DNA of 64,000 nucleotides from Chlorogloea sp. CCALA 695 (GCF_003003885.1 NZ_PVWN01000002.1:162668-226667); one strand, 5' to 3'; shown: positions 9,467 through 18,443, numbered from the stretch's first letter. Program-made: numbers and translations. The notes: generated by a model from the sequence alone, not told the origin.

Positions 9467-9670
9467 TCTGAACCCAGGGTTTCTGATGGTCAAATTGGCT
9501 ACTCCTAACAGGACAAAACAATCATCTGAGGGAACGAATAAAAACGAATCAAAGGTCTAGGGACGGTCGAGTCCCAAGTAGGTAAGACGAGATACAGAAT
9601 CCCTCTGATTCGGGTAGGATGCGGCGTAATTGCCGCAAGATATTCAGAAGACACTTTACGGAGTACGAGC

Positions 9671-11221
9671 ATGATTAGGCACAGCGACAACGCTAGTGAA
9701 TCTTGGAGGACCTTACCCTGGAAGCAATTCCGGCGTAATCTATTCCGCCTACAAAAGAGAGTGTACAAAGCAGTTCAAGCAGGAGACAAGCGCAAAGCAA
9801 TGTCCCTTCAAAAACTTATTCTGAAGTCCAAAGCGGCTAGATTACTGGCAATCCGTCAAGTAACTCAGCTAAACGCTGGTAAGAAAACGGCAGGTATCGA
9901 CGGCAAGAAATTCCTCACCTTTGAGGAACGCTTCAAGCTAGAGAAACTGCTGAAGGCATTGAGTAACAACTGGAAACACCAGAAATTGCGTAGTATTCCC
10001 ATCCCAAAAAAGGACGGAAGTACCAGAATGCTAAAAATCCCCACTATCGCGGACAGAGCTTGGCAATGCCTCGCCAAATACGCCTTAGAACCAGCACACG
10101 AAGCAACTTTCCATGCTAGGAGCTATGGGTTCAGACCAGGACGTTCGGCACATGATGCCCAAAGAATCCTATTCGCAAATCTAAACTCCGGTGTAAATGG
10201 AATCAATAAAAGAGTCATAGAACTTGACATTGAAAAATGCTTCGATAGGATAAGCCATACAACCATAATGGACAACCTTATTGCCACTCGTGGCATCAAA
10301 TCAGGAATATTCCGATGCTTAAAAGCCGGGGTAAATCCTGAATTTCCAGAACAAGGAACGCCACAAGGTGGTGTGGTAAGCCCCCTATTAGCCAATGTCG
10401 CACTCAACGGAATCGAAAAAATCCATAGATACAAAAGTACAAGTGGAGAGTACGTAGAACCATCAATCCGATATGCGGATGACATGGTAATAATACTTCG
10501 TCCCCAAGAGAACGCGACAGAGATACTTGAAAGAATTAGTCAGTTTTTAGCCGCCAGAGGAATGAAAGTAAGCGAAAAGAAGACAAAGATAACCGCTACG
10601 ACAGAGGGTTTTGACTTCCTTGGTTGGCATTTCAAAGTGCAAAACAACGGAAAATTTAGAAGCACCCCCTCAGTGGATAACTTCAAGAAATTCCGTCAGA
10701 AGATAAAAGCAATCGTCAACTGCTCGAACTATGGCGCGAAGGTCAAGGCTATGAAATTAGCCCCCATCGTTAGAGGCTGGAGAAATTACCATAAATTCTG
10801 TAAGATGGACGGGTCGCGTTTTTCGCTATACCTCACTCAAAACAGAGCCTTCAGGGTATTTAACAAGGAACCCAAGCAAGACCGTCATTCTAGTAAGAAA
10901 TTATTAGACATGGCATTCCCTTCGGTTCCTTACTCCGAATTCAAATTCTTCAACGTTAAAGGCAATAAATCACCTTACGACGGAGATATAACGTACTGGA
11001 GCGAACGCAACAGTAAGTTATACGACAATCACACCTCTAAAGCCTTAAAACGGCAAAACCACACGTGCGGACATTGCGGTATGAAGTGCATTAGCGATGA
11101 GCAAGTACAACTACACCACATTGACGGGAATCATAGCAACTGGAAGATCAAAAATCTAATTGCCGTACACGAATCTTGTCACGATTACGTCCACATGGGC
11201 AAAAGGGAACAACAACCCTAA
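9671..11221 (+). CDS. ltrA: Group II intron-encoded protein: reverse transcriptase, maturase, HNH endonuclease
   Basis: A 516-residue multifunctional intron protein that helps splice the intron RNA and copies it into DNA target sites. Reverse-transcriptase motifs run from about residue 60 to 320, with catalytic RYADDMVIIL (YADD at 268-271) and the TPQGGVVSPLLAN box at 230-242. The maturase (X) domain follows (about 350-385, with PIVRGWRNYHKF). The C-terminal HNH domain has two CxxC-type zinc pairs and HHIDGNHSN (about 466-507). All motifs are intact, so the element is probably active or recently so. Confidence 0.95.
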   Translation: MIRHSDNASESWRTLPWKQFRRNLFRLQKRVYKAVQAGDKRKAMSLQKLILKSKAARLLAIRQVTQLNAGKKTAGIDGKKFLTFEERFKLEKLLKALSNNWKHQKLRSIPIPKKDGSTRMLKIPTIADRAWQCLAKYALEPAHEATFHARSYGFRPGRSAHDAQRILFANLNSGVNGINKRVIELDIEKCFDRISHTTIMDNLIATRGIKSGIFRCLKAGVNPEFPEQGTPQGGVVSPLLANVALNGIEKIHRYKSTSGEYVEPSIRYADDMVIILRPQENATEILERISQFLAARGMKVSEKKTKITATTEGFDFLGWHFKVQNNGKFRSTPSVDNFKKFRQKIKAIVNCSNYGAKVKAMKLAPIVRGWRNYHKFCKMDGSRFSLYLTQNRAFRVFNKEPKQDRHSSKKLLDMAFPSVPYSEFKFFNVKGNKSPYDGDITYWSERNSKLYDNHTSKALKRQNHTCGHCGMKCISDEQVQLHHIDGNHSNWKIKNLIAVHESCHDYVHMGKREQQP

Positions 11222-11231
11222 GAATATCTGG

Positions 11232-11265
11232 GAGCCGGATGAGGCGAAAGTTTCACGTCCGGCTT
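11232..11265 (+). ncRNA. Group II intron domain V
   Basis: GAGCCGGAT (from 11232) pairs with GTCCGGCTT across an internal bulge and a GAAA tetraloop; this 34-base hairpin is the catalytic core of group II introns. The following 40 bases up to 11308 would form domain VI with the branch-point adenosine and the 3' splice site. Confidence 0.9.
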
Positions 11266-11308
11266 TGTAGGAGAGGTGCGGGGTGCAATAGCCCCCATCG
11301 ACTCTAAC

Positions 11309-11390
11309 AGTTTGGGATCGAAAACATGGGCATTTACGTCAACAAGAACAGTATGATGTAGGTTATCGTTTTGTCTACACTGCCGTTTAA
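11309..11390 (+). CDS. SAM-dependent methyltransferase, exon 2
   Basis: The last base of the shared glycine codon followed by VWDRKHGHLRQQEQ and YDVGYRFVYTAV, then TAA at 11388-11390. This frame has no start codon of its own. It reads in phase only when joined to exon 1 at 9109. The C-terminal motif with W...GHLR...YDVGYRF is typical of the end of cyanobacterial methyltransferases of this type, which supports the splice model. Confidence 0.85.
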
Positions 11391-11595
11391 TAAGTTGCTG
11401 CCTTGAAACGAAGGAATACGACATTGTTTATATTATCTTCTCCTCTGGCGAGTTTAAGTAGTTGGCTATTGGATACTTCGCACATTTGAAAGTGTTTTGA
11501 GGTGAGCGCTGCTCACAGCTTGTAGTAATGGCGTTAAGCCTGACAAGTGTTAGTGTGTAAAGTAAAGCTCCCTTTTTATTATTCCTAAATAACTT

Positions 11596-11826
11596 ATGTC
11601 TTCCTCTGCCATTACCACAATTGTCAAAATGGTTGAATCTTTACCAGATGATTTGCAAGAGCAAGTTGCGGAGCATATTCGTGAATATATTATCGATTTG
11701 GAAGATGAAGCACGGTGGGAGTCTTCATTTAAAAAGTCACAGGATAAGTTAGTGACCGCCGCCCGGCAAGCAAAACAAGAAATCGCTGAAGGTCGATCGA
11801 TGCCGATGGATTATAAGCAGTTATGA
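11596..11826 (+). CDS. Antitoxin-like partner of RelE-type toxin
   Basis: A 76-residue helical, acidic protein (ITTIVKMVESLPDDLQEQVA; later EGRSMPMDYKQL). Small proteins of this kind commonly precede RelE/ParE-like genes in cyanobacteria and act as antitoxins. No DNA-binding motif is obvious. The stop overlaps the toxin start in an ATGA arrangement, indicating one operon. The role is inferred from the pairing. Confidence 0.7.
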   Translation: MSSSAITTIVKMVESLPDDLQEQVAEHIREYIIDLEDEARWESSFKKSQDKLVTAARQAKQEIAEGRSMPMDYKQL

Positions 11827-12086
11827 AGTCGGCTACCCTGCCATCTTTTTGGGTTGAATATAGACAACTGAGCAATTCGGTCAGAAAGGGAGCGCGAAAA
11901 GCCTATCAGCTTTGGGCAGAAAATCCGTTTCATCCATCTTTACATTTTAAATGTATCAATAGTGAGGAAGGAATTTGGTCAGTTCGGGTAACACTTAGCT
12001 ATCGCGCAATTGGAATTCTAGAAGGTGATACAGTGACGTGGTTTTGGATCGGTAGCCATGATGATTATGAGCGATTCTACTCTTAA
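11823..12086 (+). CDS. RelE/HigB-like toxin
   Basis: An 87-residue protein of the RelE/ParE superfamily: an N-terminal helical pair (FWVEYRQLSNSVRKGARKAY), then strands IWSVRVTLSYRAIGIL and TVTWFWIGSHDDYERFYS ending with the family's usual GSHDDYE box. RelE members cut mRNA on the ribosome, and ParE members poison gyrase; the sequence does not decide between them. Translationally coupled to the preceding gene. Confidence 0.85.
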   Translation: MKSATLPSFWVEYRQLSNSVRKGARKAYQLWAENPFHPSLHFKCINSEEGIWSVRVTLSYRAIGILEGDTVTWFWIGSHDDYERFYS

Positions 12087-12131
12087 GTGCTGGGTGGACA
12101 AGAGTTTTGTAGCTATTGATTTAGGACTGGT

Positions 12132-12170
12132 GCGATAGAGCCACAAGCTCGCAAAGCTTCGCATTTTTTA
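12132..12170 (+). repeat. Small dispersed repeat, copy A
   Basis: Starts GCGATAGAGCCACAAGCTCG and ends in CTTCGC plus a T-run. The first 22 bases are identical to 58873-58894, and the CTTCGC/T-run tail is shared too. GAGC and GCTC within it can form a short hairpin. It sits in a 210-base intergenic space after the RelE-like gene. Likely a dispersed non-coding repeat; a terminator role is possible. Confidence 0.75.
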
Positions 12171-12296
12171 AGGAGTCCTTTCAAATAATCAACACAAATA
12201 ACCGCTTCCCTAGTTTTGGCTTAAAGATTTCAAGCGCCTATCGGGGTTACTCAAGCCTGATAAAATAATCTTTGCCTATATTAATGACTTGAGACA

Positions 12297-12587
12297 ATGA
12301 ACCCAGACGCAACCACCACTGGCGCAGATGCAATTGATGAAGCGATCGCATCAGGAAACGATTTTGACGGTTCTCCCATTCCCCAAGCCAAATTAGGCTT
12401 GTATCATCAAGTAATGGGTTTGGAAGCAGGTAGACAGCGCAGTGGCGTATCTAATACTATGCGATCGCGCATTGTCCGCATTGGTGCAAAACATATTCCC
12501 CAAGCCGAACTCAATCAAATGCTAGTAGACGCAGACTTTGCACCCCTAAAAGATAAGGAAATTGCTTTTTACTATAGCGGTAAATAG
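12297..12587 (+). CDS. DUF4090-type small conserved cyanobacterial protein
   Basis: A 96-residue soluble protein (GADAIDEAIASGNDFDGSPI, MRSRIVRIGAKHIPQAELN). I recognise it as one of the short proteins confined to cyanobacteria, most likely the DUF4090 family. It shows no membrane segment, signal or catalytic motif. It precedes the ycf23 homologue by about 70 bases on the same strand. Function unknown. Confidence 0.65.
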   Translation: MNPDATTTGADAIDEAIASGNDFDGSPIPQAKLGLYHQVMGLEAGRQRSGVSNTMRSRIVRIGAKHIPQAELNQMLVDADFAPLKDKEIAFYYSGK

Positions 12588-12655
12588 TTAATTTTGTCCT
12601 AATTTTGCCAGATAGTATTTACTATCTAATTTCATCACTAACAGGAGCTACATTT

Positions 12656-13402
12656 ATGACAATGGATCGATTATTACAACGCGCTTTTGATTCTGCTTCC
12701 GTACTCAAAGTTATTAGCGGCTTAAATAACTTTAATAGCGATCGCGTCGCTGCTACAATTAGAGCCGCCGAGCTTGGTGGTGCTACTTTTGTAGATATTG
12801 CTGCTGACCCTAATTTAGTTACTTTAGCTAAACAGTTGACAAATCTACCGATTTGTGTATCTGCCGTAGAGCCAGAATTATTCGTTCAAGCGGTAGCCGC
12901 AGGCGCAGACTTAATTGAAATTGGTAACTTTGATAGTTTTTACGCTCAAGGGCGGCGTTTTGAGGCGGTGGAAGTATTAGCTTTAACTTATCAAACCCGC
13001 AGCTTATTACCTGACGTAACTCTATCTGTAACCGTTCCGTACATTTTAGCCCTCGATTTACAAGTTCAACTAGCCGAAGACTTGGTTAAAGCGGGAGCCG
13101 ATATTATTCAAACTGAAGGTGGAACTAGCACTAACCCCGTGCATGGTGGGACTTTAGGGCTGCTAGAAAAGGCAGCACCTACCTTAGCCGCCGCCTATGA
13201 AATTTCCCGCGCTGTAAGTGTTCCTGTATTGTGCGCTAGTGGCATATCGAGCGTAACTGCACCCCTAGCGATCGCTTGTGGAGCGGCTGGCGTTGGTGTT
13301 GGTTCGGCAATTAACCAACTTAACAGCGAAGTTGCGATGATTGCCGCCGTTCGTAGTTTGGTAGAATCAATTGCTGGTAGTCGTCGCCGGATTTTTGCCT
13401 AA
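12656..13402 (+). CDS. ycf23: Ycf23 homologue (DUF561)
   Basis: A TIM-barrel-like protein of the DUF561 family, encoded as ycf23 in many algal plastids. I place the start at ATG 12656 (248 residues), preceded by AGGAG at a spacing of eight; an upstream in-frame TTG at 12605 gives an implausible extension. Repeated beta-alpha units such as GADLIEIGNF, GADIIQTEGG and SVPVLCASGIS, and a phosphate-binding-like GAAGVGVGSAIN near the C-terminus, fit a barrel. The reaction is unknown. Confidence 0.85.
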   Translation: MTMDRLLQRAFDSASVLKVISGLNNFNSDRVAATIRAAELGGATFVDIAADPNLVTLAKQLTNLPICVSAVEPELFVQAVAAGADLIEIGNFDSFYAQGRRFEAVEVLALTYQTRSLLPDVTLSVTVPYILALDLQVQLAEDLVKAGADIIQTEGGTSTNPVHGGTLGLLEKAAPTLAAAYEISRAVSVPVLCASGISSVTAPLAIACGAAGVGVGSAINQLNSEVAMIAAVRSLVESIAGSRRRIFA

Positions 13403-13407
13403 ATTAA

Positions 13408-13434
13408 TAGAGACGTTGCATTGCAACGTCTCTA
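13408..13434. terminator. Perfect 13-bp palindrome between convergent genes
   Basis: TAGAGACGTTGCA (13408-13420), one base, then TGCAACGTCTCTA (13422-13434). It lies between the ends of the ycf23 homologue (+) and the aminotransferase (-) and overlaps the latter's stop codon. It could terminate both transcripts. The same half-sequence recurs at 41516-41535, so it also belongs to a dispersed repeat family. Confidence 0.65.
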
Positions 13435-14553
13435 CATTAAACAATCTTTGAGACTATAAACTACCTGTTGTTGCTGATCTACAGACAGTTCGGGAAACAT
13501 CGGTAAAGATAATACTTGCCCCGATGCTTGTTCAGCTATGGGGAATTGTCCTAACTGATAGCCTAAATGCTTGTAAACGGGCTGTAAATGTAAAGAGCGC
13601 GGATAGTAAACCATCGAAGCAACCCCGCGCCCAGTCAACAAGTCGCGTACCTTGTCTCGCCCTTCTAGCACCCGAATTGTGTATTGATTCCAAACGGCAC
13701 TAGATCCCGCTAATTCTTGCGGTGCGACTATTCCGGGAACATGGCTTAGTAACTCTTGGTAGGATTGGGCGATCGCCCGTCTTTTTTCGTTCCAAGAGTC
13801 GAGATAGCGCAACTTTACCATTAAAATCGCTGCTTGCAAGGAGTCTAGACGGCTATTGATGCCGTTTTCGGCGTGTATGTACCGTTCTTTTTGCCCGTGT
13901 TCACGCAAGCTTTTAATAGTAGATGCGATCGCCGGATCGTTGGTTGTCACCGCCCCCCCATCGCCACAAGCACCAAGGTTTTTAGTGGGGAAAAAACTAA
14001 AACAGCCCACTCGCCCAATACTACCGACTTTAAACGCCTCCCAAGAAGCCCCTGTTGACTGGGCGCAGTCTTCTATTACCGAGATTTGGTAAGTAGAAGC
14101 AACTTTCATTAACTCCGTCATATCCACAGGTTGCCCAAATAAATGAACGGGAATAATTGCTTTAGTTTTAGGTGTAATTGCTGCCGCTAATAGGTCTAAA
14201 TTAAGGTTAAATGTAGCTGCGTCAATATCGACAAATACAGGAGTCGCACCTACCGCCGCGATCGCTTCGGAAGTAGCGATAAAAGTAAAAGGAGTCGTGA
14301 TTACTTCGTCACCTACGCCAATATTTAAAGCTCTCAGGGCTAAATACAGCGCATCTGTACCCGAATTGCAACCTACACAATTTGATACGCCAACATAATG
14401 GGCAAACTGTTGTTCAAATTCTTCAACGAGAGTTCCACCAATATAGCGCCCAGATGCTAAGACTTTTGATACAGCTTCGCTGACTTCCACCTCAATACTT
14501 TTGTACTGCTGTGTTAGATCGAGAGGAGGGATAAAATTCACGCTTTGACTCAT
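13432..14553 (-). CDS. DegT/DnrJ/EryC1/StrS family aminotransferase
   Basis: A 373-residue PLP-dependent sugar aminotransferase that adds an amino group to a keto nucleotide-sugar for surface polysaccharide or natural product synthesis. The PLP lysine is Lys191 in CFSFFPTKNLGACGDGG; GCNSGTDALYLALRAL (about 61-76) binds the PLP phosphate and VIEDCAQSTGA holds the cofactor-ring aspartate. The exact sugar substrate cannot be read from sequence. It is a single gene here, not adjacent to the exopolysaccharide cluster 23 kb away. Confidence 0.9.
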   Translation of the reverse strand: MSQSVNFIPPLDLTQQYKSIEVEVSEAVSKVLASGRYIGGTLVEEFEQQFAHYVGVSNCVGCNSGTDALYLALRALNIGVGDEVITTPFTFIATSEAIAAVGATPVFVDIDAATFNLNLDLLAAAITPKTKAIIPVHLFGQPVDMTELMKVASTYQISVIEDCAQSTGASWEAFKVGSIGRVGCFSFFPTKNLGACGDGGAVTTNDPAIASTIKSLREHGQKERYIHAENGINSRLDSLQAAILMVKLRYLDSWNEKRRAIAQSYQELLSHVPGIVAPQELAGSSAVWNQYTIRVLEGRDKVRDLLTGRGVASMVYYPRSLHLQPVYKHLGYQLGQFPIAEQASGQVLSLPMFPELSVDQQQQVVYSLKDCLM

Positions 14554-14668
14554 AAGTTTTTATTTTAATATCAAACCAAATTTTGTTTAGTTAGAAAATG
14601 TTTATAGTACCTTTTTAGCTTTGAGAATGAGTAAAGCTATAAATTGTTTCCTTTTAGGAGTTTAGGTA

Positions 14669-15451
14669 GTGGAAGGTTTAATTAAGCTAGATTTACTCGA
14701 TTTAGTTTTGGCGCTGGGCATGATGGGGCTGGCGATTGGTTTATCGGCTTGGCAACAATTGGGCATGGAATGGACATTAGCGATCGCCACAGGGCGGACA
14801 CTCCTGCAATTGCTAGTAGTTGGGTATATATTAGCGTTCATCTTTGCTTTAGATAATCCTTGGGCGGTTTTAGCGATTTTGCTGATTATGGTTTCAATTG
14901 CGGCGATTGTCGCCCGTAACCGCATTAGTAAAAAAATTCCGCGTGTTTTACCTTTGGTATGGGGGTCAATTTTCATCAGCACAGCTTTAACTTTAAGCTA
15001 TACAACACTACTAATAATTCAACCTAACAGTTGGTACGAACCTCAGTATCTTATTCCCATCGGCGGGATTATTTTAGGTAACTCAATGAATGGGGCGGCG
15101 ATCGCTGGCGAAAGATTAGTCAGCACCATCAACGCCAGTCATTTAGAAATTGAAACTCATCTTAGTTTAGGCGCAACTCCCCAGCAAGCTGTAAATAAAT
15201 ATCGCACTGAAGCTATCAAAGCTGGATTAATTCCGACAATCAACGCCATGATGGTTGTCGGAATAGTTACTTTACCAGGCATTATTACCGGGCAATTGTT
15301 GAGCGGTATTGAACCTTTAGATGCCGCCTCTTACCAAATTTTAGTGATGTTTATGCTCACCTTTGCTAACTTAATCACTACTTTATTAGTAACTCAGGGG
15401 CTATGCCGTCAGTTTTTTAACAGTGCAACACAACTCAAGCAAATAAGTTAA
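14669..15451 (+). CDS. fetB: FetB/YbbM-like ABC transporter permease (UPF0014)
   Basis: A 260-residue polytopic membrane protein with about six or seven hydrophobic segments. The central GGIILGNSMNGAAIAGERL and HLSLGATPQQAV boxes match the UPF0014/FetB family, which in Escherichia coli forms an iron exporter with the ATPase FetA. Translation starts at GTG 14669 after TTAGGAG. No ATPase gene is adjacent, so the partner must be elsewhere. Its end overlaps the convergent gene by 17 bases. Confidence 0.82.
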   Translation: MEGLIKLDLLDLVLALGMMGLAIGLSAWQQLGMEWTLAIATGRTLLQLLVVGYILAFIFALDNPWAVLAILLIMVSIAAIVARNRISKKIPRVLPLVWGSIFISTALTLSYTTLLIIQPNSWYEPQYLIPIGGIILGNSMNGAAIAGERLVSTINASHLEIETHLSLGATPQQAVNKYRTEAIKAGLIPTINAMMVVGIVTLPGIITGQLLSGIEPLDAASYQILVMFMLTFANLITTLLVTQGLCRQFFNSATQLKQIS

Positions 15452-16202
15452 ATCTCTGCAACTGCGTTTCAATTACTTGAGGCAATACTTTATCTAATTC
15501 GGCACTGTCATTAAATGGTAATGATTGGTAGCTAGGTAATTCAAAAGGATACTGCCCCGATAGTTGAGAGCGGTTTTTTTGGGCAATTAAAATTTGCTCT
15601 GCCCGTTTGCTCGTAACAGCGTAGCCAATTTCTACACAGACGCTCGGACTTAAAATTAATTGGCTAGTTTTGCCCTCAATTTGAGCCACTGGCGTACCAT
15701 CAGCAATAAATAACAGGCATTTGCGGATTTTGCGCGTAGCAGTGCTGCTGAGTCTCACAGGGCTATTGCCTGGGCGCGGAGATTCAACTAAAGTTATGGG
15801 GAAACGCGATCGCTTATTTAAGTTTTCTAATACCATACTTAAAGATTCTCTAAGTATTTGGCTAGACTCTGCGTACTCGTTTTGATGACATAAAAAAATT
15901 GTCGGCTCCATCTGAGCAATGGTTGTTTGCTTGATAAAATAAATTTCATGGCTGCTAAGGTCGATATTTGCGATCGTATAGCCGCCACTGCCTTCAATAT
16001 AAAATTCGACAACTTCCCCATCTAGGTAGCGTTGAAACCATCCTGACTTTTTGATTTCTTGGCTATCTTCCAAAAAATCTGCTCTTAGCGCCGATTTGAG
16101 TAAGCTATTTTTATTCAGCCTCAAATCGTGGTGGCGTTTCTCTAATTCTTGAAGCGGCTCGTACTTGTCTAAATACCAAGCTTTTAAGGCAATAATCGCC
16201 AT
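15435..16202 (-). CDS. Protein with C-terminal TIR-like/deoxyribosyltransferase-like domain
   Basis: A 255-residue protein in two parts. Residues 1-95 are a small unrecognised domain with a strand-rich centre (EVVEFYIEGSGGYTIANIDL). Residues about 100-235 look like a Rossmannoid TIR-like fold: strand PTIFLCHQ, helix, strand KCLLFIADG, then SPSVCVEIGYAV (185-196), which resembles the NVxxELGYA box carrying the catalytic glutamate (here Glu191) in TIR-like NAD-processing and nucleoside deoxyribosyltransferase-like domains. NAD or nucleotide binding is inferred. It is followed 390 bases downstream by a NADAR gene on the same strand. Confidence 0.55.
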   Translation of the reverse strand: MAIIALKAWYLDKYEPLQELEKRHHDLRLNKNSLLKSALRADFLEDSQEIKKSGWFQRYLDGEVVEFYIEGSGGYTIANIDLSSHEIYFIKQTTIAQMEPTIFLCHQNEYAESSQILRESLSMVLENLNKRSRFPITLVESPRPGNSPVRLSSTATRKIRKCLLFIADGTPVAQIEGKTSQLILSPSVCVEIGYAVTSKRAEQILIAQKNRSQLSGQYPFELPSYQSLPFNDSAELDKVLPQVIETQLQRFNLFA

Positions 16203-16592
16203 AATACGGATTTTATCTCAGGCTGCCCTTCAATTATATTGACTCCGCCTCTAGTTGAAATAAAAATTTTTACACAACAACACCCAACTTGATAGTAACC
16301 GGGGAATTTCCTCTTTTGGGCGATTTTACTTAGGGTTGCACTGAATTATTACTCGATTGAAAAGCTGAGTAATGTTGCTTTCAGTGGCAGCGCCCCCGAT
16401 GATAATCACTTTAGGAAATATCAGTTTTAAATAAGCTGGGTGTTGCGGTGTTTTGACGAGACAGATAGGAATTTAACAGCGCTTTTTACCTCTTAAGTTA
16501 GTGTGTACTTTAGCTGTTGGATCTGCCAGGAAAGCTTTGTAGCTTCAATTAATAAGTTAGCTTCTGTAATTGCTAAAAGCTAGGAAATGATA
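16203..16592. other. Intergenic region upstream of the NADAR-side gap
   Basis: A 390-base gap between two leftward genes, lying upstream of the TIR-like gene and downstream of the NADAR gene. On the minus strand 16472-16326 is open for 48 codons with a protein-like composition (LKLIFPKVIIIGGAATESN) but no credible start, so it may be a gene remnant. No RNA gene was recognised. Confidence 0.4.
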
Positions 16593-17042
16593 CTAAAGTT
16601 TACTTTTAATTTCTGCTCGGACGCTCATCAATATTTTACCTAAATGATTAGCGCCAGTTTTAGTTTCTCCACAACCCCAGTAATAGTCATTTGGCGAGTC
16701 TTCTACTATCAGCAAGTCGGCGGTAGAAAGCAATATTGCTTGAATATCTTGATGAGTAAAAAACTTTTGCCTTACTGCCTCTCGCATCACTGTAACTTTG
16801 ATTTGTTCCCAATTTGACCGCAATTGACGGCGACAATCTCGTCCCAAAGCGGCGGCTTGTTCTGGCGTAGGTACGGCTTTAATTATTAATGAACTTCTTT
16901 CGTCTGGTGTGCCGATAAATTTTTGCGCTTGGTAGTAATGCTCGACAGTTTGCCAGTTTTCTCCACCGATCGCAATACCGTGAGGGGAAAAGTTAGAAAA
17001 GCACCCGTAAGGTTCATTCACCTTATAAAAGTAAATGGTCAT
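16593..17042 (-). CDS. NADAR family protein (YbiA-like)
   Basis: About 149 residues from the ATG at 17042; an in-frame ATG at 17066 would add eight poorly conserved residues. The boxes YGCFSNFSPHGI, ENWQTVEHYYQAQKF and the C-terminal DYYWGCGETKTGANHLGKIL are diagnostic of the NADAR/YbiA family. Family members act as N-glycosidases on riboflavin intermediates or remove ADP-ribose from nucleobases. Which applies here cannot be decided. No riboflavin genes are near. Confidence 0.9.
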   Translation of the reverse strand: MTIYFYKVNEPYGCFSNFSPHGIAIGGENWQTVEHYYQAQKFIGTPDERSSLIIKAVPTPEQAAALGRDCRRQLRSNWEQIKVTVMREAVRQKFFTHQDIQAILLSTADLLIVEDSPNDYYWGCGETKTGANHLGKILMSVRAEIKSKL

Positions 17043-17192
17043 TGCGATCGCACTTGTTAACTCCAACCTTTATCAATTGTAAATAATAACAAAATATGTT
17101 TACGTTTGAATAAATATTATTAATTTATTTTAAGTCTAATTATGATTTTACTGGTTTTTTGCTAATAGTAAAACATAATTTTAACCAATATA

Positions 17193-17243
17193 CAAGTTGA
17201 TTTTTAGATTGGGAAAAATCCTCAACCTAAAAATCAAGTTTTG
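17193..17243 (-). terminator. Inverted repeat downstream of cysK
   Basis: TTGATTTTTAGATTG (from about 17197) and CAACCTAAAAATCAA (to about 17238) form an imperfect stem of about 15 pairs with one G-T mismatch class, loop about 9 bases. It lies 35 bases beyond the cysK stop on the strand being read. There is no strong T-run, so termination is plausible but unproven. Confidence 0.5.
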
Positions 17244-17276
17244 CAAGAGGGGGTAAGATAATTCTGTTTGAGATTA

Positions 17277-18251
17277 TTAATCGAGCAAAAGTCCTTTTTG
17301 AGCTAACCATTCTCGGTTAAATAAACGCGATTGGTAGCGAGTACCGCTATCGCACAAAATAGTAACAATTGTATGTCCTGACCCTAGTTGTTTTGCCAAT
17401 TGCACGGCGGCGGCGACATTAATACCTGTAGAACCGCCCAGAAATAGCCCTTCTTCTTGAAGCAATCGGTAAACCACCCGGACGGCTTCAAGATCCTCAA
17501 TTTGAATCGCATCATCAATAAGCGCATTGATTAAATTAACAGTAATGCGACTATTGCCAATTCCTTCAGTAATCGAGCTACCTTCGGCGTGGGGTTTGCC
17601 CGTTTTAACATAACTATAAAGCCCGCTACCCATCGGATCTGCTAAGACAGTTTTGATGGCTGGATTTTTTTCTTTTAAGTACATTGAAACCCCCGCCAGC
17701 GTCCCGCCTGTTCCCGTTGCCGTTACCCAAACATCGACTTTACCATCGGTTTGTTCCCAAATTTCTTTACCTGTAGTTTCGTAATGCGATCGCCTATTTG
17801 CCAAATTATCAAATTGATTTGCCCAAATAGCATTTTCCATTTCTGAGGCAATTCTTCCTGAAAGCCGCACGTAATTATTAGGATCTTTGTAAGGTACGGC
17901 AGGGACAGTGCGAACTTCTGCACCTAAAGTTTTTAAAGCCTCAATCTTTTCTTGAGACTGAGTATCGGGAATCACAATTAGGCATTTATAGCCTTTGGCG
18001 TTGCAGATATGAGCAAGTCCAATTCCTGTATTTCCGGCGGTTCCTTCTACTACCGTACCACCGGGCTTAAGCAAGCCTTTTTCCTCCGCATCTAAAATCA
18101 TATACAGGGCGGCGCGATCTTTTACCGAACCACCAGGGTTGAGAAATTCAGCTTTTCCCAGAATTTCGCAGCCTGTCTCCTGGCTGAAACGATTTAGACG
18201 AATTAGTGGCGTATTGCCTACAGTGTCTATGAATCCATTTTTGATATCCAT
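17277..18251 (-). CDS. cysK: Cysteine synthase A (O-acetylserine sulfhydrylase)
   Basis: A 324-residue PLP enzyme joining sulfide to O-acetylserine to make cysteine. The PLP lysine is in [30 protein letters not shown] binds substrate carboxylate, [14 protein letters not shown] holds the cofactor phosphate, and [12 protein letters not shown] is the C-terminal PLP-ring box. The length is normal. Cystathionine beta-synthase-like paralogues share these motifs, but there is no heme or CBS region. Confidence 0.92.
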   Translation of the reverse strand: MDIKNGFIDTVGNTPLIRLNRFSQETGCEILGKAEFLNPGGSVKDRAALYMILDAEEKGLLKPGGTVVEGTAGNTGIGLAHICNAKGYKCLIVIPDTQSQEKIEALKTLGAEVRTVPAVPYKDPNNYVRLSGRIASEMENAIWANQFDNLANRRSHYETTGKEIWEQTDGKVDVWVTATGTGGTLAGVSMYLKEKNPAIKTVLADPMGSGLYSYVKTGKPHAEGSSITEGIGNSRITVNLINALIDDAIQIEDLEAVRVVYRLLQEEGLFLGGSTGINVAAAVQLAKQLGSGHTIVTILCDSGTRYQSRLFNREWLAQKGLLLD

Positions 18252-18443
18252 GCCAACATTACCTAACTATCCCTATAAAGATTTTGGCTTAGATTGGCGA
18301 TCGCATTTTCTACCATTAGGAATTAGTTTCGCCCTTGACACGGGAATATCTTGGCAAATAATTTGCAACTTGGCTAAAAGTGCGATCGCCCTATTTCTAA
18401 AGTCTGTTGTAGACTATAATCAAACCCAAAACTTGCAGGTTTC

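Larger units (their letters stand above)
9110..11308 (+). mobile_element. Group II intron (IIB-like) inserted in the methyltransferase gene
   Basis: The 5' end GTGCG (9110-9114) matches the group II consensus and the 3' end is ...CTAAC (11308), an AY end. It contains an ORF for a reverse transcriptase/maturase/HNH protein and a canonical domain V. It lies in the same orientation as the host gene, and excision restores the host reading frame exactly. Candidate EBS1 and EBS2 complementary to the 5' exon are found at 9453-9458 and 9435-9439. Length 2199 bases. Confidence 0.92.

Noticed and set aside
16326..16472. Possible small gene on the minus strand (LKLIFPKVIIIGGAATESN)
   Set aside because: Protein-like composition but no start codon or ribosome binding site, and no family I can name; recorded only as a possible remnant.
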